The notes: generated from the sequence alone by a model not told the origin. 64,000 nucleotides of DNA from Xenorhabdus thuongxuanensis (GCF_001908095.1 NZ_MKGR01000011.1:1-64000); one strand, 5' to 3'; shown: positions 47,054 to 57,937, numbered from the stretch's first letter. Program-made: numbers and translations.

Positions 47054-47798
47054 GTGTTCCCTCCACAGTCGATAACTGGTGCATCGTGCGTTGCGTAAAC
47101 TGCCAGCGGCTGCGTGATAGTGGCTCATCCCAACGTTGATGAGTCAGTATTGTCGTATCAGGGATTGTGATCTCGCCTTCATCTCCTTCCCAGAAATAGC
47201 TCACGACATCATGATTACGCTGCCAGTAGTGATTGGACTTTTCTGACTGATGAGGTAAGGGAGGAAAAGACGTATCGAGAGCTGCTTTTAATGACGAATA
47301 TTCTGCCAATTGCGGCATCATTGGAAGCGCAAGAGGGCAGGATTTTCGTCCAAGGCTCAGCGTAAAAACGGGTTTTAGCAGCGCATCACGCAAAGCCGAA
47401 AGTGTGAAATTGGCCTGTTCGGTCAATGAAATTGCGATAATCCACACGCCATCAGCAAGGTAATCGCGTGAAGACAATATCGTGTTTAATTTGGATTTAT
47501 CACGTAACTCACTTTTACGGGTCAGATGAGCCTGTTTTTTCTCTTGCGAGGGGACTTGGGCGGTATGGTAATCCCGCATCAATAAACCGGAAACGATCTG
47601 TTTGATGGCGATTTTGATACCCTGCTGCAATGCCACAAGTTGTGTTTCATCGTCACGCCGGATACCCAATGTTGCACCTAATAGCCCTAAGATAGCCGAG
47701 CGGCTTGGATAAGTGTCGGTCGGACGGCTTTCACCGACTGCTTCCACCCCCCAACTGGCTAGTGCCCCGTATAAGCGAAAGACCAAGTAAGTCTGCAT
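47040..47798 (-). CDS. casD: Cas5e (locus B)
   Basis: 252 aa. MQTYLVFRLYGALASWGVEA and the glycine-rich SRSAILGLLGATLGIRRDDE of Cas5e, and FTLSLGRKSCPLALPM. About 30 residues longer than the locus A protein. Confidence 0.92.
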   Translation of the reverse strand: MQTYLVFRLYGALASWGVEAVGESRPTDTYPSRSAILGLLGATLGIRRDDETQLVALQQGIKIAIKQIVSGLLMRDYHTAQVPSQEKKQAHLTRKSELRDKSKLNTILSSRDYLADGVWIIAISLTEQANFTLSALRDALLKPVFTLSLGRKSCPLALPMMPQLAEYSSLKAALDTSFPPLPHQSEKSNHYWQRNHDVVSYFWEGDEGEITIPDTTILTHQRWDEPLSRSRWQFTQRTMHQLSTVEGTHVSV

Positions 47799-47811
47799 AT
47801 TGGCCCCTTAT

Positions 47812-48849
47812 TTACTTAGTGATGAATTGAAGTAGTTCAGTAAAACTACCTTCACCTGTGACGGCATTGATTTCATAGAGCGTGTCAGCGCAAGCGCCAT
47901 AAACGTTATCGAAGTTTTTCCTCTGATTTTCTAACGCCTTGATGGCATCGGTTGCCTGATCTTCGCTATCAATGGGTTTTAAAAACGCAACAGACAGAGA
48001 ACGAGGCTGATATTCTCCCTTTTCCGCCAACACATAGCTGGCATAGGCGCGTGAGCCGAAACTGTTTTGTTTGCCGGATGGGGCGATTTTAATAGCGGCT
48101 TCTGTCAGGGCAGCGATGGCTTTGTTCGCCAGTGCTTCATTGCCAGACAGATTTTCGATTAACAAAGATTTGTTAATGCAGATATAGCTGTAGAACAGGG
48201 CAGCCGCAAAGCCGGTTTCGCCAATATGAGCTGAACCGGAATCACTTTTGCCGGCGTTGAGATCGTCTACAGCGGTAAAATAGTCATCTTCCACGGCGAC
48301 ACTGTGAACACTGATAGCATGAGCAACCTGACAGGCTGCTTCTATATTATAAGCGGGGCTGGATGCCAGCATACGGCCAAATAGTGCAATATCTACTGCC
48401 GTTTTTTCTTTGCTCAGTAGGTTCAATTCTTCTTTGGTTGGTGCGCGATTTTCGGCGATGAGTTTATCGACCAATGAAAAGGTAGCCTCTTTTTCTGCCG
48501 GGCTAATATGAGCCAGTTGTTCGATTTCCAGAGGCTCATCTTTTTTATTTTTGCCAAATACTTCAGCAATAACAGTAGCCCATTCAGTAGCTTGTTTTTC
48601 TTTAACTCCTCCATTAAGTAAGTGTTGATAAACCTGGAATCCAAAACGTTTGGTACGAAAACCAAGGTGCTCTGTGAGAGCATCCTGAAACAGATCAGAG
48701 ATTCGCCAATGGCGCTTCAAACTTTGAGAGCTGATTCTTAATCTCTCAGCTCCGCCCATTCTGGCGGTTTTAGGACGTCCGAGATCGTCACGGTTCAGGT
48801 TAGCAGGAGGGTAGGAAGTTAACAGATGTAGCTGAATGAATTGGCTCAT
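47812..48849 (-). CDS. casC: Cas7e backbone subunit (locus B)
   Basis: 345 aa. [33 protein letters not shown], and DIALFGRMLASSPAYNIEAA. It belongs to the second I-E lineage common in other enterobacteria, clearly different from the K-12-type Cas7 of locus A. The two loci were therefore acquired separately and not by duplication. Confidence 0.93.
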   Translation of the reverse strand: MSQFIQLHLLTSYPPANLNRDDLGRPKTARMGGAERLRISSQSLKRHWRISDLFQDALTEHLGFRTKRFGFQVYQHLLNGGVKEKQATEWATVIAEVFGKNKKDEPLEIEQLAHISPAEKEATFSLVDKLIAENRAPTKEELNLLSKEKTAVDIALFGRMLASSPAYNIEAACQVAHAISVHSVAVEDDYFTAVDDLNAGKSDSGSAHIGETGFAAALFYSYICINKSLLIENLSGNEALANKAIAALTEAAIKIAPSGKQNSFGSRAYASYVLAEKGEYQPRSLSVAFLKPIDSEDQATDAIKALENQRKNFDNVYGACADTLYEINAVTGEGSFTELLQFITK

Positions 48850-48889
48850 TTAAAATTCCTTATAGATTAAAAATGATTAATTGTTAGGG

Positions 48890-49441
48890 TTATTTAGCGG
48901 CTTTGTAATAATCCATTGCCCATTGCACACAAAGGCGTTTATTGGCTTGATATGCTCTTGGATGGTGGTATTCCCACATCCACTGTTCAATATCTTTGGC
49001 GAGAGACAAGACGGAAACCTGGCCTTTCAGTTGTTGCAGGATGCGCCGCAAACGCATAATAAATTCATCGGGAGTTTTAGCTGCCTGTAATTGAGCAAAG
49101 CGATGAGTACTGACAATGGGCTTGTCATTTTCTGTTTTAGTGCCTGCTGAGGTAGCCAGATTGGTAGTGGTATTAGTTTTGACATACACCAGAGTGACGG
49201 CAATCATCTTCCATAGCGTAACGGTTTTTTGTTCAGCTTCTTTGGTGATATCTTCAGGCAAACTGAACCATAATGCCCGAAAACCTTCGGTGAAAGTTAC
49301 CGCATCAATATCCTGGCAACGTTTTAATTGAGCCTTGTAGAGCGTTGGTGCAGGAGGAATCTCTTTTTCCTTCAATTCTTCGGGAGATAAAAATATGCTT
49401 TCCCACCAGCGCAGTAAACGACCTTCGCTTAGATTAGTCAT
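48890..49441 (-). CDS. casB: Cse2 small subunit of Cascade (locus B)
   Basis: 183 aa with the Cse2 layout: LLRWWESIFLSPEELKEKE, FAQLQAAKTPDEFIMRLRRI, and C-terminal WAMDYYKAAK. It begins 8 bp inside cse1, implying coupled translation. Confidence 0.88.
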   Translation of the reverse strand: MTNLSEGRLLRWWESIFLSPEELKEKEIPPAPTLYKAQLKRCQDIDAVTFTEGFRALWFSLPEDITKEAEQKTVTLWKMIAVTLVYVKTNTTTNLATSAGTKTENDKPIVSTHRFAQLQAAKTPDEFIMRLRRILQQLKGQVSVLSLAKDIEQWMWEYHHPRAYQANKRLCVQWAMDYYKAAK

Positions 49442-51050
49442 TGATAACCTCCTTCTTCGTGTTCTTGGATGATTTGGTTTCTATATTGTGCTCTGCCATA
49501 AATGACTTGATATCTTTAGAACCCATCAGCCACTTGGTAAGAATTTGCCGTGCCTCGATTTTTTCTAGTAATTTTTTGGGATCGGTATCTTCTGACAGTA
49601 CAAATTCATCAAAGAGATCAAAGCAGGTATTTCTGAGTTGGTAGAGCCAGGTTTTAGCGTCTTCAGTGGATAGGGAAGACGCTTTATGCTGGCTGCTGAC
49701 AATTTGTTGTACAGCTTTAAAGAAGGCAGCTCGGGTTCGTTGGTAGAAGGTAGCATCAATAAATGATATATCGCCTTTTATCTCATTCGGGCGATGGAAC
49801 CATGCGCTTTTGATCTGGGTACGACACTGAGCCAACGCATTGACAGAGAGGTTTTGTAGTGTTTTGACGCGCCGGAAAATAGCATCTTTCTTTTCAATCG
49901 GCATGGAGAATAGAGGCAGGCTGGTGGAGTACCAACCGCGGGCTTTCATATTATCCATATCATAACCAAAAACCCACAACCGTGGAGTGGAACTTTGTTC
50001 GTCCACAAAATAATCATTGAGCTGGTTAAAATGGTCGATAACCTGAGCTACTTGTTGACCATGTTTATCATCGGAAAAAGTCAGGCTATCCCAGATCTTG
50101 TAGGTAATGCCACCGGGCTGCCCTTTGACGGAAAGGTGCTCTTCATCCGGTTTTTTAGGGTTCCATCGATAAGGAGTTAAGGGATGTTGCCAAGTACCAG
50201 AATAGTTGTTGCCATAGTTTTGGGTACGATAGCCAGAAACGGATTGGTGAGTTGCTTGCCCCGTTAATTGGCAAATAGCTGGCTTATCGTCTATCTCCAG
50301 ACGAATTCGCCGTGGCATTGCCCAATACATATGCAGCTCATGGACATTATGTGCGTAAATTTCTGTCCCTGCTTTTTGGCTGATATGAGTTTTACCCAGC
50401 CATGGAAAAACGTCTGGACTATTGAGATCAGGATCTGGGTAAGACCAAAGTTCCCGATTGATGACATTAAGCCAAAGTTTTTGCCATAGTGAAGCATCCA
50501 ATTCTTGTGGCTGAATCAAGGTTGTTAGTGGGCCGCCTCCCCGTAACCCCACTCGATGTCCAACACCGCCAGCAGGGGCATTAATCTGTAATGTGAATAG
50601 CGCAATAGCGGCCATTTCAGGGGAAATGACTTCACATTGGCTGCGTTTTATAAAGTGGTCAGTATTATCCTTCAACGTTTTTTCACCAGGCGATTCAATC
50701 AATAATCCTGAAATGCTGGTGGACTTTCTTTCAGCTAACGGATCAAAATCCTGCATAAACAGAGAACCAGCTCCTGACAAATTAAAAGCATGTTCTGCTC
50801 GGTTAAATGCAGTCTGTAAGTCAGCTTGTGTAGGAGCTTGTTGATAAAATTCCTGCCATTCGTCTTCATCTTCAGGGGCAAAAACCGTTTGCAGCAAGCC
50901 AATTGCTAACTGATAAGCAGCTCCCTGAAAATCAGCCCTCGGCAGGGCAAAATCGACAACGGCAGGATCACCGATTGCTGTCAGTGGCAGTTTTTTCTCG
51001 CTGCCATTTCTCATGCTAAAAGTCAGCCATGCATCTTTAACGAGGTTCAT
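49434..51050 (-). CDS. casA: Cse1 (Cas8e) large subunit of Cascade (locus B)
   Basis: 538 aa. MNLVKDAWLTFSMRNGSEKK, then the family segments AGGVGHRVGLRGGGPLTTLI and NVINRELWSYPDPDLNSPDV. Longer than the locus A Cse1 and very different in sequence. It starts on the last base of the cas3 stop codon (1-bp overlap), so there is no cas3-cse1 gap here and no room for a regulatory module like the one in locus A. Confidence 0.9.
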   Translation of the reverse strand: MNLVKDAWLTFSMRNGSEKKLPLTAIGDPAVVDFALPRADFQGAAYQLAIGLLQTVFAPEDEDEWQEFYQQAPTQADLQTAFNRAEHAFNLSGAGSLFMQDFDPLAERKSTSISGLLIESPGEKTLKDNTDHFIKRSQCEVISPEMAAIALFTLQINAPAGGVGHRVGLRGGGPLTTLIQPQELDASLWQKLWLNVINRELWSYPDPDLNSPDVFPWLGKTHISQKAGTEIYAHNVHELHMYWAMPRRIRLEIDDKPAICQLTGQATHQSVSGYRTQNYGNNYSGTWQHPLTPYRWNPKKPDEEHLSVKGQPGGITYKIWDSLTFSDDKHGQQVAQVIDHFNQLNDYFVDEQSSTPRLWVFGYDMDNMKARGWYSTSLPLFSMPIEKKDAIFRRVKTLQNLSVNALAQCRTQIKSAWFHRPNEIKGDISFIDATFYQRTRAAFFKAVQQIVSSQHKASSLSTEDAKTWLYQLRNTCFDLFDEFVLSEDTDPKKLLEKIEARQILTKWLMGSKDIKSFMAEHNIETKSSKNTKKEVIND

Positions 51051-53800
51051 TACGCCTCCTGCTTAGGATAAAAACCAATGTTGGGATCATAAGTAAAATG
51101 AGGGTCTCTCTCTGGTAGCCAGATTTGCAGGTATTTGACGGATTTGAATTTATCCTGTAACTGTTCTACTGCTTGAGAAAGAGACTCTGGTACGGGTTGT
51201 AGCTTATCGGCAAATTTGTTTTTTGAAATTTTGACGATACTTAATTGGACAGGAAATTTTTCATCCTCTACCCACGGTATCAATTCGCCGTTTTCGGTCA
51301 GTTTGACGAGCAGCACACTTACCGTTTCGATATCACTAAATCGGGTGCTGATATCGCAGTCATCGTCATACCAGCCGCGGGCACTGCGTTTACTATATTC
51401 ATAGCGTTGCCATTGCAGGGCTTGTGATCGTGCTACGGCGTCTTTGCTCCTCCCTTCCGCGATTGTTTCATCATCTTTGTATTTGAGTGCATCAGGGATT
51501 TGTTCATCAGTGTCTTCACCGTAAACGGCTTCGATCAAGGTTCGAGCCTCAGCAGGCATACGAATAGCACCTAGGCGTAGTAGTTCGCGCAAGCCAAGCC
51601 ATAAACGTCCGGCTGAACGATAAACATATTGAGTATTGCGGAAATCTTTACTCAGCCAATCAGCGTTAGGTTGGTCATCCCATTCTGGTGCGTGGAGGTA
51701 TAATTTAGGCGCAGATCGGCTATCGATAATGCCTGGCTTATATTCGCCATTTGTGTTGCGGGTATGGCGGTGCAGGCGACCGACCCGCTGAATCAAGTCA
51801 TCAATCGGGCAGATATCGGAGAGCATCACATCAGTATCAGCATCAAGACTTTCTTGAAAGACCTGCGTTGTAATCAGGATCTTTCCTTGTCGGTCTTTCT
51901 GCTTACTCTCTTTACCAAATATTGCCAGCACACGATCTTCGAGCATTTTTCGGTCATACAAAATAAAGCGGCTGTGGAATAACAGGCAATTTTCCGGTTG
52001 TTCCATTTGTGACTGAATCAGTCGGAAAGCATGGAGTGCATCATCCACTGAGTTACGAACCCAAACCACACATTGCCCATTTTGAGCGGCGTCCAGAGCG
52101 ATTTGTACACATTCATTCAGATGATTCACGGTTTTTACCGTGACGGTACGGCTAACATCTGGGCGACTGCGCAAGGGAGTTTCAATAAGCGGATTTTCTG
52201 GGTTTAACGTGACATGGGTTGCCAATGGAAAGGCCGTTTTCTGCAATTTTTGTGGCGGGATTCCGCCGGCAGATAGCCAGATATCCACTAGCCGTTGGCG
52301 CTGTTTTAAGGAGAGCGTGGCAGTCAGTAATACCACAGAGCCACCCTGGTGCAGGTGCAGACTTAATAAGCTTTCCAGTAATGCAAACATGTATTCATCT
52401 GCGGCGTGTATCTCGTCAAAGATCAAAACCTTGCGATTTAATCCAATCAATCGAAGTGACTGGTATTTTCTCGGTAAAACTGCAAGCAATGCCTGATCGA
52501 TAGTACCTATGCCCACCGATGCCAACAGCGCCTTTTTGTTAGAATCTGCTAGCCATCGGTGGCACTGTGCTGTCGCGGTGCTATCGTCTCTGGTGTAATC
52601 ACTATCGTTATGTTCAGAGGTCAGGATAATGTCACGGAAATTGTCATTCATTTCACGTGCACCGTGAGCGAGAATGATACTGGGCAGGTTGCCGTTTTCC
52701 GTATCAAACATACGATGGTAGTGTTTAGCGATTCGGCCAAACATAGCGTTGGAAGTTGCCATTGTTGGCAGACCAAAATAGAAACCGTTTGCAGTACCGG
52801 TTTGCATTAAGCGATGGGTCAAAGCAAGGGCAGCTTCTGTTTTGCCTGCTCCTGTAACATCTTCCAGAATAAAAAGTTGTGGGGAGTCATCAATCGGGAC
52901 TTTCTCCGCCCATTTTTGTAATGGGGTTGGCGAAAATTGGTAATACTCCTGAATAGAAGTGTAAGGCGATATTACGGGGGTGTTATGGAAATCAATGCCA
53001 TTCAAGGCAACTTGGGCTTGCTTTTGGGTAAGCTGCCAATATTCCGCTAACGGAAGCGCTTTGGTTTGATAACGAAAATGATAACAGTCAGAGCCTATCC
53101 AGTCAGCCAGTACTACAATACCGGCAAGTTGCCAACTCACCTGTTTCAGGTTGTGTTGCCACTCTTTTGAAAGTAATTTTGCCAGTGGCAGACGAGGTTG
53201 AAAAAGCATCAGTAGATCATAGGTAAATGCCGTTGCATCGACAACATTTTGGGGCTCAGTAAAATCGTTAATTGCGTTCCAATCAGCATCATCAATGGGT
53301 TTACCATGATGACCGAGCATACACTGCATCAAAATCATTAACGTTTTCAGTGCTTGTTTCTTTTGTTTATCTTCACTGAATTGCAGGCCATCATCTTCCA
53401 CTAAAGCAAACAATACGTCGCCCTGAATTTTTTTCCAGAAAAATAGCCCTAACCGATCATGCCTGAAAAATTTGGAATCATAGGGAGAATATTGTTCAGG
53501 GTTAATCAGATCAGTATTTTCTTGGGAATATAATTGTTGAAATGCAGAGGAAAATTTACCAATATCATGCAGTACCAGAAAAAATGCAAACAGGTTTTGT
53601 AATGATTCTGGTGATAATTTCAAAAAGTTTGCAAGGTCTTGTGTTAATTTTTTGTGTGGTGCCAATAATAATCGACCTACTGCGGCAACATCTAGGCAAT
53701 GATAGATCAGAAGATGATAGTTTTCTTCGGAATAGGGGTTTCTTTTGGCTTTGCCCCAATATCGTGTGAGGTAACTAAAGTTATTTATTAAATTAGGCAT
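51050..53800 (-). CDS. cas3: Cas3 helicase-nuclease, type I-E (locus B)
   Basis: 916 aa. HD domain VLHDIGKFSSAF (around residue 76). Helicase: VTGAGKTEAAL (Walker A), DEIHAADEYM (box II), LTATLS, TTQVFQESLDADTDV and QRVGRLHRHTRN. First gene of an eight-gene minus-strand operon, cas3-cse1-cse2-cas7-cas5-cas6e-cas1-cas2. Confidence 0.95.
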   Translation of the reverse strand: MPNLINNFSYLTRYWGKAKRNPYSEENYHLLIYHCLDVAAVGRLLLAPHKKLTQDLANFLKLSPESLQNLFAFFLVLHDIGKFSSAFQQLYSQENTDLINPEQYSPYDSKFFRHDRLGLFFWKKIQGDVLFALVEDDGLQFSEDKQKKQALKTLMILMQCMLGHHGKPIDDADWNAINDFTEPQNVVDATAFTYDLLMLFQPRLPLAKLLSKEWQHNLKQVSWQLAGIVVLADWIGSDCYHFRYQTKALPLAEYWQLTQKQAQVALNGIDFHNTPVISPYTSIQEYYQFSPTPLQKWAEKVPIDDSPQLFILEDVTGAGKTEAALALTHRLMQTGTANGFYFGLPTMATSNAMFGRIAKHYHRMFDTENGNLPSIILAHGAREMNDNFRDIILTSEHNDSDYTRDDSTATAQCHRWLADSNKKALLASVGIGTIDQALLAVLPRKYQSLRLIGLNRKVLIFDEIHAADEYMFALLESLLSLHLHQGGSVVLLTATLSLKQRQRLVDIWLSAGGIPPQKLQKTAFPLATHVTLNPENPLIETPLRSRPDVSRTVTVKTVNHLNECVQIALDAAQNGQCVVWVRNSVDDALHAFRLIQSQMEQPENCLLFHSRFILYDRKMLEDRVLAIFGKESKQKDRQGKILITTQVFQESLDADTDVMLSDICPIDDLIQRVGRLHRHTRNTNGEYKPGIIDSRSAPKLYLHAPEWDDQPNADWLSKDFRNTQYVYRSAGRLWLGLRELLRLGAIRMPAEARTLIEAVYGEDTDEQIPDALKYKDDETIAEGRSKDAVARSQALQWQRYEYSKRSARGWYDDDCDISTRFSDIETVSVLLVKLTENGELIPWVEDEKFPVQLSIVKISKNKFADKLQPVPESLSQAVEQLQDKFKSVKYLQIWLPERDPHFTYDPNIGFYPKQEA

Positions 53801-53853
53801 GTTTTTACGTGGAAATAAAATTATAACCGAATCACATTAATGAGTTGTTAGTG

Positions 53854-54291
53854 TTATTCTTTGTGTTCTATATATTGGCTAAATCGAAGTAAATAACCAT
53901 CTGGATCTTGAACGAGGAATTCTCTCTGACAGATAGTAGTATCGCCTATACAGTAATAATTATCTTCCAGCGGACGATAAAGTTCTATTTTGTTAATTAC
54001 AATGTTTTCCAGAATTGGTGAGACATCATCTACTTCAATTTGCAAATTAATACCACGTCCTAACGGTTTATTGAGTTCTCCGGTATTCCAACCATTTTCA
54101 TGAAAAGCTTCCAACATTAATTGTGCCTCACCTAAGCACAAATAAACAAAACTGGGTTCTTCTCGTTGGATTAATATTTCGAAACCCAATATTTTCTGAT
54201 AGAAATTGAGTGAAGCATAAAAATCGCTTACAGTAAGTTCTGGCACCATACGATTCCAGTAAGTTTTTTCTGTTGTAATGCTTATGCTCAA
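53854..54291 (-). CDS. VOC-family protein (bleomycin resistance/glyoxalase fold)
   Basis: 145 aa, one complete VOC module pair: VPELTVSDFYASLNFYQKIL, FVYLCLGEAQLMLEAFHENG, INLQIEVDDVSPILENIV and REFLVQDPDGYLLRFSQYIE. This resembles bleomycin-binding and related antibiotic-sequestering proteins, which bind the drug without catalysis; no metal-binding His/Glu set is certain. It lies between cas3 and array B, an odd insertion in the CRISPR locus, on the same strand as the cas operon. Confidence 0.8.
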   Translation of the reverse strand: MSISITTEKTYWNRMVPELTVSDFYASLNFYQKILGFEILIQREEPSFVYLCLGEAQLMLEAFHENGWNTGELNKPLGRGINLQIEVDDVSPILENIVINKIELYRPLEDNYYCIGDTTICQREFLVQDPDGYLLRFSQYIEHKE

Positions 54292-54628
54292 GATGTTTTC
54301 CTATGTGATTATATTATTTTAAAATATAGAGTAAGGTAAAAAGTTAGTTAAATAATTTATGTTAACAACAGATTTGGAGAATTTACCCTATTTTATACTG
54401 TGTTATCACTAATATTTTGTCTTATATGGAATATTGATCACATTCATAATAATGCGAACAGTCCTATAGCATCATAATGATTTAAATTTTGATGGTTCTA
54501 TTTATAGTGACTTGTAACAATTTCTGAGTGGTTTTATCTAATAATATTTTATTTTTATGGGTTGTTTTTCTTTTCATGTATCTAATTTCTTATTGAAGTT
54601 GAATTTCAAAAGTTAACTGGGTTTGAAA
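54292..54628. other. AT-rich gap, nothing recognised
   Basis: About 340 bp upstream of the VOC gene. No ORF, hairpin or repeat I can support. Confidence 0.5.
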
Positions 54629-54769
54629 CTAGCAGTGCTTTTTGCACCAATTATACAATGTACTTTTAAATATTTCCTTTATCTTATCCAGGAAAGAAAC
54701 ACTGATGTTGTGAGGTGGTGGCATTTTTTCTTGGATAGCTAAATTTTGTTCAGGTGAATAACGTTTCAT
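54629..54769 (-). pseudogene. Transposase N-terminal fragment (IS3-type helix-turn-helix)
   Basis: 46 codons: MKRYSPEQNLAIQEKMPPPH...STLYNWCKKHC. It resembles the start of IS3-like OrfA proteins (MKRYSPE-x-K... TLYNWRKQ), but with lost and altered residues and an early stop. A relic just outside the trailer end of array B. Confidence 0.55.
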
Positions 54770-54947
54770 AGTTTATCTATCATGAGTGTTTTTGTATGTG
54801 TGATATCTTGAAAAGTATAGTTGATATTTACAGAAAGCCAAATTTTTTCTCAATTTCAGACAAAAAAGAAAAAAATAACTTAAAAGAATTAGGGAAGATT
54901 ATTATTTATTCAAGTATGTTGGTGTATAGAATTAGATATCTGAATCG

Positions 54948-56385
54948 ATATTTATCCCCCGTATTTACGGGGAACATAGATTGATACTCAGATAGAAACG
55001 AAAATAATAACGGTTTATCCCCGTACTCACGGGGAACACGGGCAAAACAATACAACTATAATTAAAGCTGCCGGTTTATCCCCGTACTCACGGGGAACAC
55101 ATATGAATTGAGCATTTGTAGAGGATATTATTCGGTTTATCCCCGTACTCACGGGGAACACGAACTAGAGAAGGATTCGATTTTTGAGCAAGCCGGTTTA
55201 TCCCCGTACTCACGGGGAACACCAAGGCAAACCCCTTGCCCGATTTCCTCGGTGCGGTTTATCCCCGTACTCACGGGGAACACCCTGTGTCGCGGCTGTC
55301 GGATGGCATAGGACGCGGTTTATCCCCGTACTCACGGGGAACACGACTATCCCTACCTCAAGGGCAATATCAAGATCGGTTTATCCCCGTACTCACGGGG
55401 AACACGCGCTTGAAATCCCAGACGCCGCATAAAAGGAAGGTTTATCCCCGTACTCACGGGGAACACTCTGAAAGGTAGTTTTAATGCGATGAAAGATTAC
55501 GGTTTATCCCCGTACTCACGGGGAACACGATTATTTTGATAGCTGTCTGGGTAACGTTCCCGGTTTATCCCCGTACTCACGGGGAACACATATTACAAAA
55601 GACAAGAAAGAAAAGATCCCCCGGTTTATCCCCGTACTCACGGGGAACACGTATGGGGAATGATATTTTATTCCCCGGACAGGAGGTTTATCCCCGTACT
55701 CACGGGGAACACACATAATAAGCCAGCACTGATTTAGCGCTGAACGGTTTATCCCCGTACTCACGGGGAACACATTTTTTCAGCGCTGGAATGTTGCAGA
55801 AGTGCCGGTTTATCCCCGTACTCACGGGGAACACTCGTTCCCCACTGGCTCGCTTTCCAGTATGATCGGTTTATCCCCGTACTCACGGGGAACACGACTG
55901 GCTCATGGTCGCTGAGGTTTTATCAAATGGTTTATCCCCGTACTCACGGGGAACACCGTAATGATACATCTTTCATGCACTCTTTTAACGGTTTATCCCC
56001 GTACTCACGGGGAACACCGTCGTGAACATTCTGTTTAGACTATCCCGCTCGGTTTATCCCCGTACTCACGGGGAACACCTCCCATTCCGAAATGTTCTTG
56101 TTCATGCCGACGGTTTATCCCCGTACTCACGGGGAACACGGAACCGCGTTCGTAACGCCCACCAGCCCTGAGCGGTTTATCCCCGTACTCACGGGGAACA
56201 CGCATAAGCAATCTTGTCGCGGCTAATTCTGAGGCGGTTTATCCCCGTACTCACGGGGAACACTTCCTGTTTGTCGGTGAGTGCCATTTTATTTCCGGTT
56301 TATCCCCGTACTCACGGGGAACACATAACCTCCCTGTGTAAATATCATCCATGTAACGGTTTATCCCCGTACTCACGGGGAACAC
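54948..56385 (-). CRISPR. Type I-E CRISPR array B: 24 repeats, 23 spacers
   Basis: 29-nt repeats identical to array A apart from the first base (G instead of C on the crRNA strand), spacers of 32-34 nt. Transcribed on the minus strand: the degenerate terminal repeat is at 54948-54977 and the leader lies above 56385. The array is upstream of cas3, separated by the VOC gene and ~650 bp. The spacer at 56079-56110 overlaps spacer 11 of array A by 18 nt on the same strand. Confidence 0.98.
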
Positions 56386-56500
56386 TCTAATTCTACCCAT
56401 CTGTTTTATAAAATCTTTTTAGGGCAGAAAAATCCTACCATTTTTTAGCCTATAAAATCAGTCAAATTTTCCCTTTCATTCTTCTGATTTACCATCTGTG
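56386..56500 (-). promoter_or_regulatory. CRISPR array B leader
   Basis: AT-rich. The minus-strand motif TGGTAGGATTTTTCT (56440-56426) starts 55 bp before the first repeat, as in array A, and the last bases before the repeat (GTAGAATTAGA) parallel those of array A (ATATGATTAGT). The rest of the gap to gntR (56501-56941) shows no gene and should hold the gntR promoter. Confidence 0.7.
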
Positions 56501-56941
56501 ATGCAGATCTCCTTTAATTCGTATTTTTAACTCTTATTTATCAATTAATGAGATTCCCATCGCAGCAATAATAAAAAAAACAGTTGGCCTTAACTTAACA
56601 ACAAAGAGAATAAAACCATTAAAATTATTCAGTCACATTGAACAGTGGGGATATCTACCAGTATGTTGGTTGTAGTATATGCATATGCAGTCGGAAACTA
56701 AAAAGCGGGAGCTGGATATGGTTTTCAAAGTAGTATGATTCATTGAGTTATGCCTTAAGCTTGATGGAATATTCATTCAAGAGCGTATAAGTCATCACAA
56801 TTTTAGCAATTGCTTATAAACGAGATGCGAGTGTATTAGCATTTTTCACTAGAAAGCGTGTTGTAATGATGTATAAATATGTTAAAACCGCGAGTTATTC
56901 CTCTCTACCTATCAATAACTGATTACATTACGTTGAAAATA

Positions 56942-57937
56942 ATGAAAAAGAAACGCCCAGCTTTACAAGATGTTGCCGACCTCGTTGGGGTCACAAAAAT
57001 GACGGTTAGCCGTTTTTTACGTAATCCCGATCAGGTTTCTGAAGCGTTGGGAAAACGAATAGCGGAAGCTGTGGAGAAACTAGGTTATATCCCCAACCGA
57101 GTACCCGATATTCTTTCCAATTCCACCAGTCGTGCGATAGGTGTTTTGCTTCCCTCATTGACTAATCAGGTCTTTGCTGAGGTTATTCGTGGCATCGAGC
57201 ATGTGACTGATCGCAATGGGTATCAGACTATGTTCGCCCACTATAGTTATTCTGCCCAGAAAGAAGAAGAACGTTTGCTTTCCTTGCTTTCCTACAATAT
57301 TGATGGCTTGATTCTGGCAGAACGCACACACACACCCAAGACTTTGAAAGTGTTACAGACAGTTGGAATACCCGTTGTCGAATTGATGGACAGCGTATCG
57401 CCTTGCCTTGATATTGCAGTCGGAATCGATAATTTCGCAGCGGCTTGTCAGATGACGATGGCGATGATAGAACGCGGCTGCAAAAACATTATTTATCTTG
57501 GTGCACGGCAAGACGAGCGAACAATGATCCGTTTACAAGGGTTTGAAAAAGCGATGTACAGTGCTGGGCTTCAACCGAGAAAAATGATGACACCAATCAG
57601 CTCTTCCTATTCATTAGGCGCGCAGCTTTTGCAGGAATCCTGCCAGAAATATCCTGAAATTGATGGCCTGTTTTGTACGAATGATGATATCGCCATAGGG
57701 GCGATTTTCGAGTGCCAGCGACAGGGGATTAAAGTACCGGAAGAGATTGCGATAGCTGGCTTTCATGGTCATGATGTCGGCCAGGTAATGACTCCCAGGC
57801 TTGCAAGCGTGCTGACTCCTCGTGACTTAATGGGACGTAAGGCAGCGGAATCCTTGCTCGCTCGCTTGAAAGGAGAGAAGCTGGAACAAACTTTGATCGA
57901 TGTTGGGTTTACCCTTTCATTGGGTGAAAGTGTTTAA
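56942..57937 (+). CDS. gntR: GntR, LacI-family repressor of gluconate utilisation
   Basis: 331 aa, same length as and close to E. coli GntR: helix-turn-helix LQDVADLVGVTKMTVSRFLR (residues ~8-27), then SNSTSRAIGVLLPSLTNQVF and the periplasmic-binding-like effector domain. The start is ATG 56942; an upstream in-frame ATG (56879) would add 21 unrelated residues. Represses gntK-gntU by binding the operators at 58044-58073 and is released by gluconate. Confidence 0.94.
   Translation: MKKKRPALQDVADLVGVTKMTVSRFLRNPDQVSEALGKRIAEAVEKLGYIPNRVPDILSNSTSRAIGVLLPSLTNQVFAEVIRGIEHVTDRNGYQTMFAHYSYSAQKEEERLLSLLSYNIDGLILAERTHTPKTLKVLQTVGIPVVELMDSVSPCLDIAVGIDNFAAACQMTMAMIERGCKNIIYLGARQDERTMIRLQGFEKAMYSAGLQPRKMMTPISSSYSLGAQLLQESCQKYPEIDGLFCTNDDIAIGAIFECQRQGIKVPEEIAIAGFHGHDVGQVMTPRLASVLTPRDLMGRKAAESLLARLKGEKLEQTLIDVGFTLSLGESV

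Noticed and set aside
54796-54984. 62-codon ORF at the trailer end of array B
   Set aside because: AT-rich, no homology, and runs into the degenerate terminal repeat.
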